A stretch of 64,000 nucleotides of DNA. Source: Dirofilaria immitis (taxonomy: Eukaryota > Nematoda > Chromadorea > Rhabditida > Onchocercidae). A program made the translations under genes and the position numbers. Shown here one piece after another: positions 41,891-54,938 of this stretch (positions are counted from its first letter, which is position 1; each line of letters begins with the position of its first letter). The stretch is taken from NCBI GenBank assembly GCA_024305405.1, contig JAKNDB010000087.1, positions 5,582,501 through 5,646,500 on the forward strand, given 5' to 3'. The notes under the pieces were generated by a model. That model was not told the DNA's origin. It worked only from the letters and a program-made list of their open reading frames with translations, and searched no databases.

Positions 41891-44800
41891 TTAACTGCGG
41901 ATTTCGGCATCACAAAAATATTTGCCCGAAAAAACGTTTCGTCGTACCATAGATAAATGATACAAATCGTCGCTTGTAATAGTTACATCCACACCAGAAA
42001 CAGTTACATCTGATGTCTGCAAATGAAGCTATATATTTATATTTAAAATTGAATTATTATTGTTTATTATTACATATTAATACATAACAGGGACATCAAA
42101 CACTGATTTTTCTCAAGTACAGTAGATAAGATCAGCTAGAATAAAAATAGCATTGAAATGTAATAATAAACAATAATTCGAAGTTGGATCACCTGTCACA
42201 TTAAAGTCAGCCTTTGGTGATGAACACACCACAAAGTTGAACAAAGTATTTAAAACTTATGGTGCGAAAATATGTAATAGTTAGTTATTAGGCATCTCAC
42301 TTTAGGACATGCTTCGTCCATCATTGTTAAAATTGTTGAAGCTTTAAATCATATTCAAGCAAACAGATAAGGATGAAAGGGAAAAAAATAGTGGAAAAAT
42401 AAAGTGACGAAAGAAAAAAATTTTTAATATCAACGAGAAAAAAATTTTAATATATTCTGTATTCTCCAGAAAAACTTTTTAATATTTACTTGAAATTGGA
42501 CGAATGTTTGCGAGGCAGTTGCAGGGCCACTGGAAAGCGAAAACCTTGCTTTCAGCGAACCGCTATATTCACCATTCCGTGAAAGTTCGGCCAGTTTCAA
42601 GATATTGTGTTGTTTGACCTAAAATAGTTACTTTATCTTGAAATGATGGATTTATCAGAAGCTAAATTTTAGCTTCTAATAATCTTCCCTATGAATTTTG
42701 CTGAAGAAACCCAAATTCAACAGATCACGACTCTTCAAAAGCCAAGTCCGTCATTTCAAGCTACAATCCCAATAGGACAGAAATCAGGATTTTAATGCTT
42801 TCATTGTGTTATAACTACATATATTGAAACCAACACATATATAAATCTTCCCGCTTACATTTCTTTTCGATACTTACCATTCTGCGTTAGGATCCGCAAT
42901 AACACTGATTACAGAACCTTCTACTTTTGTACTGAAAACAATATTCACAAGAGAGCAATCGATACTGCTGTCCATATTTAATCGATAATCAATTCTTAAA
43001 TCCGTGTTCTGTGCCTCCAATTTCCAGTAGACTATTAAAATAAGTGGTGGGGTTATTGGTTCCTTTACTTCATACGTCAAAACCTGAACGAAAAATGAGA
43101 ACTTTTAAGCTTGGAGGACTTGTTTCTTTTCAGTAAATACTGAGGAAATTACCTCTACATTGAAAAACTGAGAATCTGGTTTCTCAATCTTTCGAGCAGA
43201 TAACCATTCGGCTAGCTGAGTTTTCCCAAATGTGAACGTGTATGGTGCAGCGAAAGCATCAATAACTTGCGAAATCAACTAAAAACATATGTTAAATTTT
43301 CAGTAAAAATGATCATACCTCTTTATTACTTGAAATTTTCATCGCACTATTTTAAATTTTCTTTATTTCTTTTTTACAGATTCTAATTTGATCGATATGT
43401 TTCATTTTTGCATAAATAAGTGCGGCACGCAATTCCTTTTGTTCAGCCAGAATAAACGATGTCAATAAAAATTAATGCTCAGATGAAAACAATATGAACA
43501 ATCCTTCACGATATTAATCCTGATATTATTAAAGAACAGAAATGATTGAAATCCATTTGATAGCACACAAAAACAATTTCTCTGGACGAAGCTACCTGAC
43601 TGTTCGGTGAAATGGTTTTGATTTTGTCAGCGTTTTTCAACGTTACAATGAGAGGATCAATATCAGAGGTGAGGTCAGTTAAAGCACGAACTACAGTTGC
43701 TGGAAACGAAACAAGAACAGAACCGAAAACCCGAACTGTTGTTCTGCAAAATTTATTATTTTTGGACAAAACGAAAAGTCTTTCGTAAAGTTGTTTTATT
43801 ATTATTCATAATATTTCTTATTCCAACTGATTCATTTTAAGATCACTTACTTTGTGGAATCTGTCCCTTTGAACCACGCATGTATATACTCATTAATTGC
43901 CATTGCAACTGGAATACGATTCTCAGTTATTACGGCTGAAGCGCTTAATAAATTCGACGTTGATATCGTAAAGGTGTTTCAATAGCTGTAGAATGCTCCA
44001 ATAATAAAGCTGATTCGCTTCGAACAAAAGTTTCTTCATCTCCAATCGAATCCTTTAATTGTGCAGAAAAATAAAAATGAAAATTAGAGAGCAAAGGGAC
44101 AATTATAATCATGAAATGTACATCGTAAGAAATTGAAAATATATAAATCACCATGTTAAGTCAAGTTCATTCTATTGTATTACAATGTACATTTTTCTCC
44201 TCATCTATAGTAAGAAGTATTTTATTAAAGCAGTCATCACCAAAACAGAACCTGTATAAGCTAAAAAATAAAAAAACATATGAAGCATTAAAACACATTT
44301 TTATTACAGATTAAAACAAATAATGTCTTCACCATTCGAGTAAAATATTGAACTGATGAATGGTCAGAAGTTTGCAATGTCAGGATAGATGTTCCAGGTG
44401 TTGGAGTGCTACTGTGCGGTCGGGCTCGAGCTATATTTGAACCAGGCATCGAAAAGGAAAATGGCAATGATGAATTACAGAAATCTAAAGTTAAGCATAT
44501 TTAATTGAAGAGCTGCTAGTCGTGATCTTTTAGAAAAATTCTTCGAATCATAGTAATAAATTTTGCAACTGCGTGCAAAACAGAAGACGTAAAATAAATA
44601 AATTTGAATTAATGATTACCCGAATGTTTTCTACGAATATGATCATCACCAGTCAGTGCAGCGCGAAGTGGTCGAACAGTTCCTCTAAGCTTGTACTGAA
44701 AGGTGTTGAACGGCGTGTGGATGACCATGGATCCTAAATGAATAAGACAAATATATTTTAGCTTGACAATAAATTACAAACTAGAAAATGAAAAGAAAGC

Positions 44801-47800
44801 TTGCACAATCAAAAGTGCTGCTTCTACTGAATGTTGTAGAATGTAATATGATATTTCCAATCGCGTCCCGAAGCTCATCAACCGATGCAGTAATATTACC
44901 CCTAGATTCACTAAGAGGTTTGATATTTATATGGCGCAATTTAGCTGTTTGCTGCAGATCTTCATCATCTGAAAACACATAATGCAAATTAAAAAATGAA
45001 CTTAAGTCACATATTTCTTATTTTTCTTGTATTCAAAATTAAAAACATAGGATAAAAAAATCTACCTGAAGACTCAGTGCAGCTACTCCAATGTGAACGA
45101 CCGAAATTATCACCAGCACTTCCATTATCATTATCCCCAATGTTAGTATAGTGGGATGCGACTGTGGTACTGCCATAGGCACATCCAGCATATTAAGGGA
45201 ACCATTTGTTGCAACAAACTAAAGATATCAGAATTACAATAAAATTTGATTCGGCCGAATCAAATTTTTAAAACATAATGCATTGTCAATATGAACAAAT
45301 TGTCAAACTCACAGGTTTTTCTTCACTCTTGCTACTACTTGCAGTACTTTTCGAGTCCTCCGTGCTGAAAAAATTTAGCTTAAAAAGCAAGCCGCAGCAA
45401 AACAGATGCCACATCATTAATATTATTCGATTATACAATCTATACTGCTAATAGTATATTTATGTATACTGGACGAGGCAAAACATGAAATTCGTGGAAA
45501 AGATATTAATAAACACATTGAAAGTCATTATCATTTCAGTAGGATTATAAAATATTCATATTAGACAAAACACTCGAATATTCAGCACAACATTTTCATA
45601 AGGAAACATACGCTGGGCCATCTATGTTTGGTGCATTGATGTCAGTATTCGATTTCTTGTGTTTGCTCCGATATTTTCTTAGAAAACCTGAACAGGAAAT
45701 CTCTCAGAAAAATAATCTCAGAAATTTCAATTTCACATTGAAAAAGAAGGAAGCAGATATGACGAACTCAAGGATTCTGATTGACTGTGACTAAATTCTT
45801 GATGCGGGGTTCCGCTGCTTGTAAACTGCTTTGTGATGAATATTTCTTCCTTTTGCCGGGCAACCATAAGGACAATTTTTGCCGGCCTAATGACGCTGAG
45901 AATGGTACAGATCCAGAACCAACATTGGCTGCAGTTGATGAACTACTGTCGCTTGCTACTGGCGAAAGCTACAAAAACAATCTTATATGTGTCAGGTTTC
46001 TATATCGTAACAAAACATTCAATTCTCACCATTTCAGTGAAAAATAAAAGAATGGAAAATTCTTGACATTTATTTTTGCTAAATAAATTGAAAACTATGA
46101 ACCTGAACTTTCAAAGAACTAATTTCATTATTCCAGGCATCAAACGTACTGGTATCAAGTACCATCAAACTATTTGCTAGGTGCCCGTCTACAGGAGCTG
46201 ACTTCTGTACAACTGTTGATAAATCGGAAGAAATTGGCGCTAACACAAGATTGGATGTATTAATATCTTTCGCAGTATCGATTTCTTCAAAAACAGCAAA
46301 CTCTGCAAAAAAATGAATAAATAAACAAATAAATCTACTAATAAAGGAAATGTTAATAATAATAAAAAATTGAAAAACCTTTTGCTGTAGAAAAGAAGAA
46401 TTTGAAAAGCACTAATATCATCTAAAAAATTTTGCAATTCCCATGATTTCAATTTATAAATATAAGTACCTGGCCGATCACTCCCTGTCCCTTTTACTTC
46501 AACAAATTTAATCAGCATGTCATCAATGTCCAATTTATCAACCGAATCCCGATATAGGGCACATGCCTTCAAAAAACAACAAAATAAAGAGAGTCGCTGC
46601 CAACAATAGCAAAGTTAATTCAAAAACAAAGAATATTCATTCAAAAAACCTGCGATGTGGCAGATGCAGATTCATCCAATGACCGCGCGAATACTGCCAT
46701 AAACGCTTTCATCTGCAGCAAAAACGCTTGATCGTGTGCTTGAAACAGACGCGTTGCTTTAATCATTTTCTCTTCAAAATCAGCCCGTACGCGCCCATAT
46801 TTGTCTACATAGCCCTTGTATTCATCATGTGATTTGTTTAATTTATTCTCAGCCTTGAAAATGCAAATAAAATTTAAGAAAAGTTTCTGATTCGATAGAA
46901 ATTAAAGATTGTCAATCTGAACTGATATCTTCGTCCATAAGCACAATATAGCTAGCTAGAAATAGCGGCTTCGAATTAGAAGGACGAAAGAGTTAATTTA
47001 ATATTCATGCACGTGTGCAAAGGCTTCACATTCACAGTAATATCAGAAATTTGAACAAACATGGCGATTTTTAGTCATATTTGAAATTTGAAATTGTAAA
47101 AAACTGGAGATCTTAAAAAGCATGCGAAATAAACCATTTGAATTAACCTTTGAAATATCTTTCGGTGTAGCATTTTCTTTTTTAAACGTTCTAGTTCATT
47201 TACCCGTTGTGCATATGTTTCTTTTGACTGAATTGATAATTAATCGATAAAGCTGACAACAAATTGAAATGCGGCAAAATTTATTTATTTAAACATAATT
47301 TGAAACTCCCCGTTCTAATCATAAATGACTAGGAATTTTGAGAAAAATAAAATCCAAATTATAAGGCCAATTCATAATTTAATATTTACTTTTGTAGACA
47401 AGTAGTAGTAGTCTGCATCAAATTTACTGCATCGACAACATCTTGTTCTTTCATTTTTTTCTCGATCGCACTAGATCATCGTGATATTTGAAAACCTAAA
47501 ATGAATCAAAAATTATTATTGGATAAAATGAATATCGCAGAACTTGAGGTGATTGTATTTAAAAATCGACAATTCCCAATAATATATCTTCAAAGCATAT
47601 TGTAATTACTCACATCTTTTAGTAGATGTTGCAAGGTAATATAAAAGACGCTTGTATTTCTGTTAAAAGCTCCATTGTATTTTTCGTTACAAGCCATGCG
47701 TTTGAAAACATCGCGCTCGATGCAATCAGCCCATTTGTCTGCAATTTATTTTTAGCTGACTTTTTTGAGTAATTTGTTTAAAAACTTCCATACTTTCTAA

Positions 47801-47928
47801 TTGAAAAATTAGTAAATGTTTGCGTTAAAATTATCTGATGCTCTCTCGTTAGTCCAGCCTATACATATAGTTGAAGAGATATAGTAATTTGCATATTTTA
47901 CATCAGCTAATGATCAAACATTTATACC

Positions 47929-47969
<41 letters not shown>

Positions 47970-48590
47970 AATAATAATTTAATTTTTTAATATATATATC
48001 ACTTTAAAAAAAATAAAATAAACCAGATAACAATGAAATGTCGAAACCAATCGGCAAATTTAGATTTATGTATCAGATTTAGTGCAAAGAGAAAAAGTTA
48101 CCTTAGCAATACATTTATTCAAAAATTTATTCCATTCCTCTTCATATGTTGCTCTTTCCTTTATAAACTGTGCCAATTCCTGCACGGATTCTTCTTCGTG
48201 TTTCAGATTCTCGTATAAAACATAGTATCCATGATGTTTTTCACCCTGAAAAATTGTTTCGATACAATAATTTAATTTCGTTTATGCAAATTTTGCATAG
48301 AAGGATTAAATTTCTGATATCTATAAAAAATTTGCAACTCATCCGCTTAGTTCAACCAACTTATATAGATAACTATTAATGTTGCCATCTTATAAAAGAT
48401 TTTTATTCTTTTAGGAATAAACTCATCATTTTTACGATCGAAATGAAATGTTTTTTTTTCGAAACTCATTAATAGAAATGATTCTGAATAACGGAAACAA
48501 TCATTTGGTTGCTGGAAGTAAATGAAAAGTTTAATAATATTAAAGGCTCACCCAGAAATGTTTCGCATAATCAACTGTCGTTGCAATCAT
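41891..48590 (-). CDS. fcho-1: F-BAR domain only protein (FCHO1/2, FCHO-1) orthologue, spliced
   Basis: Endocytic adaptor that bends membrane and recruits AP-2 at clathrin-coated pits. Exon 1 (48590-48552) reads MIATTVDYAKHFW and joins in phase 0 to exon 2 (48245-48102), GEKHHGYYVLYENLKHEE then FIKERATYEEEW, the usual start of the F-BAR domain. Further F-BAR exons give VFKYHDDLVRSRKKMKEQD (47.4 kb), SKETYAQRVNELERLKK (47.2 kb) and AENKLNKSHDEYKGYVDKYG (46.8 kb), then FVEVKGTGSDRPGTY (46.5 kb). A serine-rich linker follows. The C-terminal mu-homology domain includes PPLILIVYWKLEAQNTDLRI (43.0 kb), GEYSGSLKARFSLSSGPA (42.5 kb) and a final exon with VSGVDVTITSDDLYH ending RRNVFSGKYFCDAEIRS and stop at 41891. 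At 47178-47183 a run of six A forces a frame change; seven would restore ENATPKDISK. The junction of exons 2 and 3 is also out of phase as read. Confidence 0.9.
47934..47967. repeat. (TA)n microsatellite in an FCHO intron
   Basis: About seventeen TA units between the second and third coding exons of the minus-strand FCHO gene. Confidence 0.95.
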
Positions 48591-51500
48591 ATCTATATCT
48601 AGTTATTCAGCATAAAAAGAGACTGAAACTTCTTTTCGATTTACACAAATATTGATCTTCAACATTTGATACAAGTCTCACCTTTTGAACTTAAATGAGT
48701 AAAACTTTAAGTTTTGAAGATTTACTCATTTGTATATATAGTACGAATCAAAAAAATGCGTTATTTCCACGAAAACAACTTATGCATAAAATTTTACAAA
48801 TAAACTAGCAAATAGTATATATTAAACCTATATTATATATTAAATTCTAACGTCTCTACTGAAATACAATAGAATCAATACTGTGAACTAAAATGGAAAT
48901 TTTTAAGCATAAATCTCCTCAAAGATTCTGATATGCGATCGCATCAGATTAGTAACTACATCAATGGTAGAAGGGAAAGTACGAGATGATTGATAAAACA
49001 TAAACATATATACTGATATAAAATAAGCGTGTGCATTTAAACTGTTGCATTTATTTTTATAATCCAAACCGCAAACCGCAAAACAATTTATGTTTTCTTT
49101 TCTATTTGAAATTACAATGGAAACCTATTTTTTAATATTTCCACAAATGTAATGATAATATCATATTTATAAAACTGGTTGCATTCGAAAATTTTCAGGT
49201 TAAGATTATGTCAAAAATTTTGACGAGAATACTTTCTTCTAATAATTTTACAGAAAAACCACTGCAGTACTGACTGTTGAAAATTATGAGATTATTTCTA
49301 AATACTACAAATCACAAGATTTCTTGAAAAATATTCCTAAAAACCAATAATAATAATAATACTCAAAATAAATGAACCATCAAAAGCGCTAAAATTAGCA
49401 ATTAAGACATTAACTACTCAAATAAAGGAAAGAAAAATGCTATCAAAATGATCGGTTAATTAGAAGATGACCACGATTCGACCTTTCAGCATCAAATCTT
49501 CATCATTCTTACCAGTTTAGTCATCCTATCTTTTCTCTTTTCATCTTCAGATCTTCACGAACGTGTGAAACATGTTTCCTTTCCACTAATGCAACAATTT
49601 TTCAGTGTGAAAAGTTTCGAATTAATACAACTGGAATATGCAATCAATTTTTGAACAAAGCAAAACAATCCAAAGTATTATTATTTAGTACTAAAACAGT
49701 ATAAAATCGAAAAATGCAACTAATGAGTGATTACTCAATGTTCTCATCTTCACATGTCACAGCTGTCTACTAAAATCGAAGAATTGGGAAATGATTCACA
49801 CCACCGCAAATAGAACATTGTTAATGGCACAAAATAAATGAACAATCTCTCTTTAAAAAATCACAAAAATCAGGCGAAAGCTAAAAATAAACACGATATC
49901 TAGATCACATTAAATGCGGCTCAAATCAGATGGAATGGAAGCGAAAAGAAATGCTTTCTTTCCTTTTTCTCTCTTTCTCCATTATGCAAATAAAAGTACA
50001 ACCAAAATTCTGGGGTCATCTTCTGAGTGCTCTATGTAACCCAGTTATAAGCAAGGGATGTTCGCCAATACTGGAATTAACTTCAGAAGATAAATCTCTT
50101 TTTTCAGCACTACATTGACTGATTCTTTAAAAATGCAAATCACAGATCTCCTAGAATAGAAACTATTCGTGACTAACTTCCCGTGATGACAACATCCGCA
50201 AAACTATTTGTTCGTCAGAAACTGCTAAAAGCCAGTGGACGAACCGTAAAATCTGCGAAACTTGGCCGGCGGATCAAGGAAATTAAAATTGGATGGAAAT
50301 GGTGTTTGAGATGCTGTTTAAAAATCTGGTAACGGTCCAGAGTAGTCTTGTTGCAAATTGTCGGGAGGTAAATTATTGTTTTTTCGTGATCTAATGTACA
50401 GCTTCGTAACATAACTGTGGAGGGAATAATCACAGTGGTTGGAGGGAGAAAACATTGGAATCATTTGGAGTAGTATAAGCAGAGCGTTCGTCTTGTTGCA
50501 CTTTATTTCTTCATCCAGGTACCTTATGAATTCATCATAGATTTTTATCAACTTTAATTTCCAAAGCCTCTTTAGATGAAAAGACGCGAAAAACCGGAAA
50601 TTTGAGCTTGTCTGAATTTCAAAATTGAGCAACTAAAAGCCTTGAACTATTTTTTTAATTATATAGAATTTAGAAGTGTCAAAACATTACAACTGAATAG
50701 ATTTTATAATTTGTGAAAAGCATTCTACTACTGGGACAAATTTCTTTTCTAAGGAATCGGTGAAAAAATTCCCTAAATTGACAGTTTGTAAAAATGCACT
50801 TCTTACTAATTCAAGGATAGAATAAAAATTAAAATTTTTTGCATATCGTATGCATCCTTCGATATATTTTTCGTCTGTGGACTTTAGTAATTCATTGGGA
50901 TCAGTTGTTAAAATTTACTATCATGCTAAATGTTCTAATTTCAAATGAACTTTGATTTAATATATAAGTTATTAAAGACTCTTAGAATCTGATCTAATCG
51001 AAATATCAGTGGATCTTAATAATTCATTGGGAGTTTATTTTATTTCGATAATTGAATTCAGAAGTAAACAGTATTTAGAAATTAATACTTGTAATATGGA
51101 GCTAGAAAGAAAACTGAATAATGCCGAAAGAAAGGTAAAAAATTGTCTAAATGACCGGATAGAATTAGGAAACTAGAAAATCAAGGTTTTCTTGAAAGTC
51201 ATAAATGAATTCAGTTGCAATTAACATGATATCAATGAGCAAATGATTTAAAAGCAAATTTAACTGACTGATGACGATTCGAACAAATTGAGATTCAAAT
51301 ATTTATCACCCTCGTTAATTATAGTCAGAAATAACAAATTATATAAGAGATCCATTTCTACGGAGCGTTTGATCATAGCAATTTTATATTTACTACGCTT
51401 TCTGATAATTGCATATTCTAACCCTTATTATGACAATACTCTGTATTAGGATAATTAATAAGCTTCCTCAGTTACTACATAAATAGAATAGACTCTTTCA

Positions 51501-54035
51501 ATTTGATAAAGAATTTTGACATACGAAAGCGACTTATTTATGAAATTCAATGAGGAACTTTTCTCCATTGAATGCCTAATATGATGTTCTTACCGGAAAG
51601 ATTGAATTCATCGGCCATTTTGTTACTGAATTTGTTATTTATTGGAAAATAAGTTTAGTCCTTGAAATAAAAACTTACCTGTTGTTGCTTTAGCATTTAT
51701 TCACATAAGTTTGTTATAATAAAAGCATAAGATGAAGTAATATACTCTTTCATCTTGTCTTCATAACCACGCTATTATCCTTTTGGTTTTTGTCCTTTTG
51801 CATTTTTCATCAATGATAGTAGTGAAAGTGGAAGATTAAAAGTACGCTTGAATTATTTGATGTATCGCATTGGAAAAACTTTTCCCGCTTCTTCAGCAGA
51901 TGTTTGCAAATGTAGTTTACAATTGAAAAAAATTCGTTACATACCAAAATGATTTTAGCTTTAGGCAAAAAAATTGAATTATTTGAAAAGATTTATGAAA
52001 AAGATTCATTAAGACTCGAACCATAAAAATTAAAAAGAAATATATCGTCCAAATATTATTTCGATGTAACTTGCATAATTGTTTCGGGACAGTTTTATTC
52101 AAACTACTCGTATTGTACGTTGAATGTCAACGCGTGATGATGTATCGCCGAATATTAGAAGCAATTGTTATTGGAAATATGTTTCTAAAATATATTTTTG
52201 CAATTGAAAGTCAGTTGATTATTTGTCTATGAAATAATTTGTACACATCTTTGCTTTCTAACATTTTGTCTGTTTATGTCAAAAATCATTTCCTTCAGAA
52301 GGTATGATAACTTGTCCACCATGAAATTATGCCACCAACAGGAAGGGAAAAAATACATCGGATATACACGAAATACTAGTTCTGGTATTCAATATATGGT
52401 ATCCTTATTCGATATATGATTAGTTGAAAACTGATCATATATACTTCTGTAGATTGCGAGTATATTAATAATTTACATAACAAATATATCCGCTTCAAGA
52501 TCTAAAGTATTGTGATTTGTTATCCTACATAAGAGATTTTTGTAGGATTTATGCGACTGCTCGTTGATTGTAATCCTAATTCGGAAAAGTACAAAATATT
52601 TGCTCCAGAATTATTTCTTTTGTATCTATCTATTTATTGCTAGTGTATCGTTGATTTGAATTGAATTGCAAATATTTTCTCATTTATTTGAAGTATTCAA
52701 TAAATATTCACTCTAACTAACCATGTTTCCATATCGACATTCTAAGAAATTAATTATGACAAAATATAGAAAGGGTTACAAATTAATCTTATCTTGCAAA
52801 AAGAAAAAGAATGATTTCTATGTTGCACTTCGATGTGAATATCAAATATAGAATTATTTATTGCCAAGTATTTAAATCAGCAAATAAAATATATCTCAAC
52901 GACATCATGCTTGATCCATTCGATTCAGCTGATTTAATCGTGTAACATTTAAATAAGTTTAACTCTTTCGGATTTTTAAACAACTTCGTATGGCATACTT
53001 TTCGTGTATTTATTTTTCTTCGTTTTCTTCTCATAAAAAAAAAAAAAAAAAAAACAGCAATTTTAAGATCATAATGAATCTCTTTGGTAAAAATACATTA
53101 AAAATTTATTCAATATTACAATTATATATACTAATCCAAATGATTGAAAGTCAAAATGCTAACAATTTTATCTGGTACAATAAATAGAGTGATAGTAAAC
53201 CAATAAGCCATAAATTTACTATGTCAATAAATATTACCGATGCTTGTATTGTCAAAGGAATTATTCCTTTTAGAAGCTAATTTTAAAGCAAACATTATGA
53301 GAAGTGTTGCATCTTTTGTTTGCTTCCAGAAAGTATAATTGAATACTTTGCTATTTTTTCAGGAGTATTTGATTTTTAGTTTCATATACAATTATTGCTC
53401 AATTTATAAATACCATTGACGTATTTTTATTGCTAATTCGACTTATATAAATATGTGTATAAAAATTTGTATTCAGTTTCCTCAGTATGGTCTGGACAAT
53501 GCCGCCTGCAATCATAATTGGATTTGATATGCCTAATGTTTACTTAGGTTATTGCCAAAATTATAGTTTTCGTTCTTGTACATTTGCTTATTGTAGTTAA
53601 AAAATTGTTATCCAGTTTCTCTCGAAATCGAATTTATTTTTTTTAGATTCTTTTGCATTATTGCATATTTGGTTGGTAAAATTTTTGATTACTTTTTTGC
53701 CCAAATTTCTTTCATTGAAATTCAACGCGAAATTATATGTTAATTGTTAAAATTTTTATTAAATACTTAATTTGTTTAATTTTATGCTTCAAAAAAATAT
53801 TCTTTCATTTACATGAAATATCAATTGAATTTTGTAAATTATATTTTGTAATTTTTTCTTAACAATTTAGAGAAGTTTTGAAACTATTTGCAATCATATA
53901 GAATATTATCAGCACTTTGATATAATTTTGGATTATTAAATATGCATTGCATAATAATGAGAATACACTTAAATCAGAATCAAGAATTGTATGCATTTTT
54001 TTAGCATATTTGATCCTTTGAAATGTTTAAGGAAG
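48591..54035. other. 5.4 kb divergent intergenic region, no supported gene
   Basis: This is the longest gene-free stretch in the window, between the FCHO start (minus) and the copper transporter start (plus). Most is strongly AT-rich. The part at 50160-50530 is less AT-rich and holds overlapping open frames on both strands, including a basic 48-codon plus frame from the ATG at 50186 and a minus frame of about 100 codons without an early ATG. None has a recognisable product or a convincing exon chain. A 37-codon frame at 53074-53187 with a hydrophobic start is also too short to call. Promoters or 5' untranslated exons of the flanking genes are expected here. Confidence 0.45.
53035..53054. repeat. 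Homopolymer of 20 A
   Basis: An uninterrupted run of 20 A followed by CAG, about 1 kb upstream of the copper transporter start. It may be a slippage-prone tract or the tail of an old retroposed copy, but no upstream body or target duplication was recognised. Confidence 0.9.
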
Positions 54036-54938
54036 ATGATGAATCATTATAATGGTGTGAACTACGCCATAAATGATGCGAACATTTCGGCACATGTGGA
54101 GCATTCGATGCACATGCCCCATGATCACACCTTAACATCCCATATGCATTCCATGTCTTTCCATTTTGGTTACAATGAAACAGTGCTTTTCAGTTTTTGG
54201 ATTACCAGTAGTCCAATTGGTTCGTTTCTTTCTTCAGACTAAAATTGTTAATCGTAAGATCACTAAACTCAATTTCTATTATTTTATTGCTTTCAGTGGA
54301 ATATAATTCTCTGAACATAGGCCAAGAAATATTTTTTATTATAAAATATTCGTACTGATTGAGATCCTAAATGAACTGAAATTCTTTCTACTCGATTCAT
54401 TTACTGCGGATACTATGCTTAAAGATGAGAATTATGCTTGTAACAGTGAAATGTGCCAATTGATCTAGCAGAAAATGTCCTCTGTTAACCATCTCATCAA
54501 AATCGTATTCAAAATTCAGAACTTATAATGGCCTGTTTCCTAACAATCTTTATGTGCTTTATAATGGAAAGTATACGATGGTTTCGAGGTATTCGACCAC
54601 CGCACAATGTTGATTTGCATATGGAACAATCGGCTGTAGTGAGCATCAAGTCAGACTGTTTTATAAAATTTCTTTTAACTTTTGTCTTCCTCAATTATTT
54701 TCAATTAAAAATTTTCACACGAAGTTTAAATTCCGAAAAAAATGCAGTTTCTAGATTCGCTCCACATATTACTACGGCTATGTGTAAGGATACAATTCTG
54801 CATGCAGTCCAATTGATAGTAAGTTATGTCTTAATGCTACTCTTTATGACATTCAATATATGGATTTGTTCAGCAACTGTATTTGGTGAAGTATTGGCAA
54901 GACTCTTTTTGCTGTTGCCTACAGTGGGAATCAAATAG
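54036..54938 (+). CDS. High-affinity copper transporter (CTR/SLC31 family)
   Basis: Trimeric plasma-membrane or vesicular copper(I) channel. The start ATG at 54036 opens a lumenal/extracellular N-terminus rich in His and Met (HSMHMPHDHTLTSHMHSMSFH), the usual copper-gathering motif. The first membrane segment spans the splice between exon 1 (ending at FSFWIT, about 54207) and exon 2 (acceptor at 54518-54519, LIMACFLTIFMCFIMESIRW). After a cytoplasmic loop come HAVQLIVSYVLMLLFMTFN, with the diagnostic MxxxM (MLLFM), and the third membrane segment with GEVLARL in place of the common GxxxG. The stop is at 54936-54938. A T-rich 75-base segment (54650-54724) inside the loop starts GT, ends AG and is a multiple of three. 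It may be an intron; if translated it adds a hydrophobic stretch. The residue count, about 190-215, is normal for the family. Confidence 0.85.

Noticed and set aside
45781..46066. Plus-strand frames opposite FCHO.
   Set aside because: They are antisense shadows of FCHO exons and introns.
50318..50632. 104-codon minus-strand frame upstream of FCHO.
   Set aside because: It begins at TTG with no early ATG, has no family resemblance, and no splice chain to FCHO could be found.
52990..53187. 65-codon frame with a hydrophobic part that looks like a signal peptide.
   Set aside because: It runs through a 20-base A tract, and the remainder is only 37 codons; too short and low-complexity to support.
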